From an uncultured Pseudomonadota bacterium (lineage in GTDB: Bacteria; Pseudomonadota; Alphaproteobacteria; Rs-D84), in the NCBI GenBank assembly GCA_937885575.1, contig CALABO010000014.1, positions 120,520-184,519 of the forward strand: a stretch of DNA of 64,000 nucleotides. The letters are read 5' to 3'. This document shows, one piece after another, positions 60,130 through 64,000 of this stretch. The notes under the pieces were generated by a model that saw nothing but the letters and a program-made list of their open reading frames with translations, was not told where the DNA came from and made no database searches. The position numbers and the translations under genes were made by a program. Numbering within the stretch: the stretch's first letter is position 1; every line of letters starts with the position of its first letter.

Positions 60130-61446
60130 ATGGATTTGAAACCAACAAAACCTTTATCAGGATTCATAGAATTATTACCGGCCCAGCAACGGTGCTTTGA
60201 CGAATGCGCACGCCGGATGCGGGGGGTTTTACAAATTGCGGGTTTTTCTTTGTTGGATTTGCCGGCGATTGAACGGGCCGAAGTGTTGTCTGACAAAGAT
60301 AACTGGGACGAAATTGAAACACAAATGTTTCTGTTTCAGTATGGCGATACAAAAATGGGGTTGCGTTATGATGGAACTGTTGGACTTTCGCGTTTTGTTG
60401 CGGGTCATCTGAATGATTTGGTTTTTCCATTTAGGGCAAGCCAGTTTTCAAAACGCTATCGTGGTGAACGGCGTCAGCGTGGGCGTTATCGTGAATTTTA
60501 TCAAATGGACATGGATATTATGGGCATTAATACTTTGTCCATAAATTATGATGCAGAAATTATATCTGTAATTCAACAGGCGCTGAATTCTGTGTCGGAA
60601 TTTATTGGCGATAATTATGTTAGGATTGGTTCGCGGCCGTTTTGGGATGCGCTTTTTGATTATTTGAAACTTGATTCTAGGCAAAGGAAAGAGGTGTTTG
60701 TGCTTATTGACAAACGTGACAAAATGGGCGAAGAAGAATTTGCTTTGGGGCTTAGCGATACGCTTAAAAATAAAAAAGTTGAAAACGAAATAAAATCAGT
60801 GTTTATTAGTGGTTATGAAAAATTCTTAAACAAATCTGATAAGTTAGATGCTGCGATTTCAGAACTCACCGGTTTCATGGAAAAATTGAAACAATTCGGT
60901 GTAAAAAACGCTGAAATCGATTTGTCCATTGCGCGTGGTTTGGCGTATTATACGGGGCTTGTTTTTGAATTCAAATTGACAGATCATCCAGAGTTACAAA
61001 CTGCGGCCGGCGGTGGTCGGTATGCGGACTTGGTTGAAAAGTTTAGCAAGACCAAAATAATAGGGGTCGGCGCGGCAATCGGTTTTTCGCGAATCTTTGT
61101 TGCTTTGATGGAATCCGGTGCTATTGATTTGTCGCGGTGGGAACGGCCGGTTGATGTTGCGATTCTTGTTATGGGTGATGATAACTTGCAATATGCTTTG
61201 ACGGTCGAAAGTGCCCTGCGGGCGGCGAAAATACCGTCGGTCGCGTATTTGGATACGGATAAAAAGTTCAAAAATCAAATTGAATATGCTGATAAAATTA
61301 TGGCTAAATACAGTATGATAATTGGCGAAGATGAAGTTAAAAACAAGGTTGTGTCGGTAAAAGATATGGCAACGGGCGAACAACAAACTTTGTCGGTCGC
61401 GGACGCGATTAAATTGGTGACCGGGGGCGCAAAAAATGATAATTGA
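60130..61446 (+). CDS. hisS: Histidyl-tRNA synthetase
   Basis: A class II synthetase of 438 residues. Motif 2 lies in the segment around [19 protein letters not shown], the His-specific motif [14 protein letters not shown] follows, and motif 3 is [12 protein letters not shown]; the C-terminal anticodon-binding domain begins near 345. It charges tRNA-His. AGGGG lies before the ATG. Its end overlaps prfA by 11 bases. The pairing with prfA is not a common order. Confidence 0.93.
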   Translation: MDLKPTKPLSGFIELLPAQQRCFDECARRMRGVLQIAGFSLLDLPAIERAEVLSDKDNWDEIETQMFLFQYGDTKMGLRYDGTVGLSRFVAGHLNDLVFPFRASQFSKRYRGERRQRGRYREFYQMDMDIMGINTLSINYDAEIISVIQQALNSVSEFIGDNYVRIGSRPFWDALFDYLKLDSRQRKEVFVLIDKRDKMGEEEFALGLSDTLKNKKVENEIKSVFISGYEKFLNKSDKLDAAISELTGFMEKLKQFGVKNAEIDLSIARGLAYYTGLVFEFKLTDHPELQTAAGGGRYADLVEKFSKTKIIGVGAAIGFSRIFVALMESGAIDLSRWERPVDVAILVMGDDNLQYALTVESALRAAKIPSVAYLDTDKKFKNQIEYADKIMAKYSMIIGEDEVKNKVVSVKDMATGEQQTLSVADAIKLVTGGAKNDN

Positions 61447-62500
61447 TCAAAAATTATTGGATATAAAAAAACGTGCCGCCGATATTCAGGCGCAAATGAA
61501 TTCGGGTGATGTGTCGGGTGCGGAATTGACGAAATTGTCCAAAGAGTATTCGCATGTGGCGGAGATTTTGCCACTGGTGGATGAATATTTTCAAACAAAG
61601 CAGGGTATCGCCGATGCAACCGAAATGCAGCACGATGCAGAGTTGCGTGACATCGCGGCGGAACAGTTAGAAAACCTTAAACACGCCTTGCCTGATATAG
61701 AAAAACGGTTACAAATTGCCTTGCTGCCGCGGGATGATGCGGACGACAATAGTGCGATTATGGAAATTCGCGCGGGGGTGGGGGGCGAAGAATCCGCACT
61801 TTTTGCCGGCGATTTGTTTAACCAGTACAAGGCCTATGCGCTGCGGCACGGGTGGAAAATCGAAATTATCGAAGAAAACGCGACTTCGTTAAAGGGATAC
61901 AAGGAAATCATATTCAAAATCGATGGCGACGGCGTTTATGCGCGCATGAAATTCGAATCTGGTATTCATCGGGTGCAACGCGTTCCGGAAACAGAGGCGG
62001 GCGGTCGTATTCATACCAGTGCGGTTTCGGTTGCCGTCATGCCCGAGGCGGCGGATATCGATGTTGCGATTGAGGAAAAAGACATACGTATCGATGTTTT
62101 TCGTGCATCGGGGGCGGGCGGTCAACACGTAAACAAGACCGATAGCGCGGTTCGTATTACGCATTTCCCGACCGGAATTGTTGTTACATGCCAAAATGAA
62201 CGCAGTCAGATTCAAAACAAGGCGACCGCCATGGCTGTTTTGCGGTCGAAACTGTATGAAAAACAACGGGCAGAACAAGATGCGGCGCGCACATCATCGC
62301 GGCGCAGTATGGTTGGGTCGGGTGATCGCAGTGAAAAGATACGAACGTATAATTTCCCGGAACAGCGTGTAACAGATCATCGTATTAAACTTACACTTTA
62401 TAAACTTGATGATATTTTGGCGGGTGGGCCGGGACTTGATGAAATGATTGATGCATTAATTGCCGCCGACCAATTGGAACGTTTGGCCGCGATGGAATAG
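61436..62500 (+). CDS. prfA: Peptide chain release factor 1
   Basis: The 354-residue factor has the codon-recognition loop PET (184-186, the PxT type of RF1 that reads UAA and UAG) and the catalytic GGQ at 228-230 in [20 protein letters not shown]. It hydrolyses peptidyl-tRNA at stop codons. The start overlaps the hisS end. prmC, which methylates the GGQ Gln and usually follows prfA, is not present downstream. Confidence 0.96.
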   Translation: MIIDQKLLDIKKRAADIQAQMNSGDVSGAELTKLSKEYSHVAEILPLVDEYFQTKQGIADATEMQHDAELRDIAAEQLENLKHALPDIEKRLQIALLPRDDADDNSAIMEIRAGVGGEESALFAGDLFNQYKAYALRHGWKIEIIEENATSLKGYKEIIFKIDGDGVYARMKFESGIHRVQRVPETEAGGRIHTSAVSVAVMPEAADIDVAIEEKDIRIDVFRASGAGGQHVNKTDSAVRITHFPTGIVVTCQNERSQIQNKATAMAVLRSKLYEKQRAEQDAARTSSRRSMVGSGDRSEKIRTYNFPEQRVTDHRIKLTLYKLDDILAGGPGLDEMIDALIAADQLERLAAME

Positions 62501-62514
62501 GGCGGATTTAGCGA

Positions 62515-62541
62515 TCTGTGTAAAGTGGTTGGTGTTAGTGA
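62515..62541 (+). repeat. Hexamer repeat, copy I (short)
   Basis: GTGTAAAGTGGTTGGTGTTA-GTG, 15-20 bases after the prfA stop and directly before the terminator; a short, degenerate member of the family. Confidence 0.55.
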
Positions 62542-62576
62542 AAAACGGTTGCGTTTAGCAACCGTTTTGTTTTTTG
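62542..62576 (+). terminator. Terminator of hisS-prfA
   Basis: AAAACGGTTGC (62542-62552), loop GTTTA, GCAACCGTTTT (62558-62568), then GTTTTTTG. Confidence 0.92.
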
Positions 62577-62588
62577 TACACAGAATCG

Positions 62589-64000
62589 TTAATCCGGCAA
62601 CAACCACAATAGACAGTAATCATCATTAGTGTCGTGCCCCGTTTCCCATGAATAGCATACTTTCTTTTTCTGCTTGGTCTCAAGTGCGATTATGTTTGGA
62701 ATCCAATCGCCGTTTGTAAGTGTGGTAACGTTATTTGTTGTGGTGTAAACCGCCGCATTTGCAATACCGCGTTGCGCCACGGTACCGGCCGTCCCAGTTG
62801 TGGTGATCACGGACCCGTCCGCGGTCGGATTATTTGTTGTGTCATAGACATAGTTTGGTGTGCTGTTTGTTCCGTCACTGGTCGCGGCGATTTGGTCTTG
62901 CTTAAAGTTTATTTGCCCCTGGAGTTTGCCAAGCGCATCCATAAGTGTATCGGTTGATGCATCAATTGCCGCGTTCGTTGGCGTAAAGGTCAATGTTGTT
63001 ATGCCGTCCGCCGTAACCGGGGTAAGTTTTGTTCCATGGATGATGCCCTTTAAGTTTTTGGCGGTCATTGCACGAGAAGTTCCGGATGACCCTGTCCGAC
63101 CTTCAGCAATCCCCATTGCGCTATATGTGCTGTTGCCATCGCCAAGATAGCGCCAATACGTTCCGTCAAAGACGAAAGCCGACATTGCGTATTGTGTCCA
63201 TATAACAGATGGCAAATCGCTTGTGCTGCCACGATAGTTGACAGATACCGCATTGAAATCATTCAATTTGATTTTCATTGTTGAACTGCTGTTGGTTGCT
63301 GTTTTTGGCTTAACAACAATTATTAATCCGGTTGGTGGATTTTCGCCCGCGGTTGATGGAATGGATGCGATAGAAACGGTCTTGGTTTCTGTGGCGGCGG
63401 CCCCGATACCTTCGCCATAGAAAAATGAATTTTGGTTTGAAAGCGGGGCACCATTAACCTTGTGTGTGGAAATATCCGCACCTGATACCATGTTTTCAAC
63501 CGCACTCATTGTCGGTAACCATGATCCATTGGTCAAATTATCATTTGCATCATACGTCGGCGCCGTTGCGATACCACGCTGGTCCACGATACCGGCGGTC
63601 GTTGTTGTGGTTATCACGGACCCGTCCGCCGTCGGATTAGTTGTGGCGTTATATACATAGTTCGGTGTGTTGCCCATTCCACTGCTGGTAACCGGTAACA
63701 CAGTTTGCTTCAAAGATAAACCATCGGCAAAGGCGTGACCGTTTATTAGTTTGGTTGCATCGGCTAATGGCCAAACCGTGGTTTGCGAAGTTTCTGGATC
63801 CCCAAAATTATATGCATTCTCAAGTACCGCAAGTTCCTCTAAGTCATTAAGACCATTCATTATACTTAACGGTGTGCCAAATTGTCCAGCCGTACCACTG
63901 TATGTTACAACATTACCATTCGTTCCGGCCGGTAATATGTTTTGCTTCAATGCAAGGGAATTAGCAAATGTGGTGCCGTTCACCAGTTTATTTGCGCCCT
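62589..64000 (-). CDS. Repeat-containing exported/fibre-like protein, 5' end outside window
   Basis: The frame is open to the right edge (a GTG at 63983 is internal: the residues before it, GANKLV, continue a repeat). The ~470 visible residues are Thr/Asn/Gly/Ala-rich and hold repeated blocks. TPNYVYNATTNPTADGSVIT at one place recurs as TPNYVYDTTNNPTADGSVIT, each followed by AGxVxQRGIA and GxWxPxxxALE; a second repeat is KLVNGTTFANSLALKQNILP / KLINGHAFADGLSLKQTVLP. The C-terminus has two Cys (KVCYSW, DYCLLW). This looks like a tail-fibre-like or surface repeat protein. No anchor was seen in the visible part. Confidence 0.6.
   Translation of the reverse strand, partial: GANKLVNGTTFANSLALKQNILPAGTNGNVVTYSGTAGQFGTPLSIMNGLNDLEELAVLENAYNFGDPETSQTTVWPLADATKLINGHAFADGLSLKQTVLPVTSSGMGNTPNYVYNATTNPTADGSVITTTTTAGIVDQRGIATAPTYDANDNLTNGSWLPTMSAVENMVSGADISTHKVNGAPLSNQNSFFYGEGIGAAATETKTVSIASIPSTAGENPPTGLIIVVKPKTATNSSSTMKIKLNDFNAVSVNYRGSTSDLPSVIWTQYAMSAFVFDGTYWRYLGDGNSTYSAMGIAEGRTGSSGTSRAMTAKNLKGIIHGTKLTPVTADGITTLTFTPTNAAIDASTDTLMDALGKLQGQINFKQDQIAATSDGTNSTPNYVYDTTNNPTADGSVITTTGTAGTVAQRGIANAAVYTTTNNVTTLTNGDWIPNIIALETKQKKKVCYSWETGHDTNDDYCLLWLLPD

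Overview
The window looks like chromosomal DNA of a compact, host- or gut-associated, anaerobically living alphaproteobacterium. Evidence for this placement (inference from gene content, not a search): an adjacent EnvC-type activator and CtpA protease pair, a CarD-type regulator, rpsB-tsf, a Gram-negative envelope (LptB/LptC, BamE-like lipoprotein, PBP1C with alpha-2-macroglobulin, TolC/MacA/MacB, autotransporter, OmpA lipoprotein) and a single-chain pyruvate:ferredoxin oxidoreductase with a flavodoxin. GC content is moderate by eye. Housekeeping genes have GCG/GAA-rich codon use; a few accessory genes (13175-13882, 25713-26585) are visibly more AT-rich.

Layout. 1-2.6 kb: three secreted or outer-membrane proteins, the first cut by the window edge. 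2.7-10.8 kb: pbpC and a giant thioester alpha-2-macroglobulin (yfhM), overlapping by 14 bases, both minus. 11-17.9 kb: rpsB-tsf, an orphan gene, tyrS-envC-ctpA. 18-20 kb: small membrane proteins, a bactofilin-like membrane protein and an alpha/beta-hydrolase lipoprotein. 20-25.7 kb: groES-groEL and nifJ. 25.7-34.7 kb: a gluzincin-like peptidase coupled to a BamE-like lipoprotein, Cys-rich exported proteins, carD, a shortened lptC directly joined to lptB, an OmpA lipoprotein, and a tandem pair of GW-membrane/coiled-coil proteins. 34.8-41.7 kb: eno with a superinfection-immunity-like small protein, a 1074-residue autotransporter, ssb, rho. 41.7-43.6 kb: a nested spanin-like pair, a Cys-motif protein and two small membrane proteins. 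43.7-49.8 kb: tolC-macA-macB efflux operon with separate ATPase and permease, a lipoprotein, a flavodoxin, a Nudix hydrolase. 49.9 kb: tRNA-Pro(TGG). 50.3-57.8 kb: a branched-chain-amino-acid type ABC operon livH-K1-M-G-K2-K3-K4-F with four lipoprotein binding-protein paralogues. 57.9-62.5 kb: tcdA, tatD, an HdeD-like membrane protein, hisS (with a possible His-codon leader peptide) and prfA. The right edge holds part of a repeat-containing exported or fibre-like protein.

Two intergenic repeat families stand out. The first is built from TTAGTG/GTAAGTG-type hexamers arranged as large inverted repeats, usually starting inside or right after a stop codon and flanking a terminator; at least ten loci occur here, one with seven perfect hexamers. 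The second is a set of 72-138 base elements bounded by GTCATCCCG-like hairpins. Several promoters place the -10 box only 6-7 bases before the ATG, so leaderless transcripts look common.

The least conventional observations are the hexamer repeat family, the four-receptor Liv operon, the spanin-like pair without a prophage, the lptC truncation with no lptA beside lptB, and the hisS leader. All family assignments are from motifs read by eye; no database search was possible.
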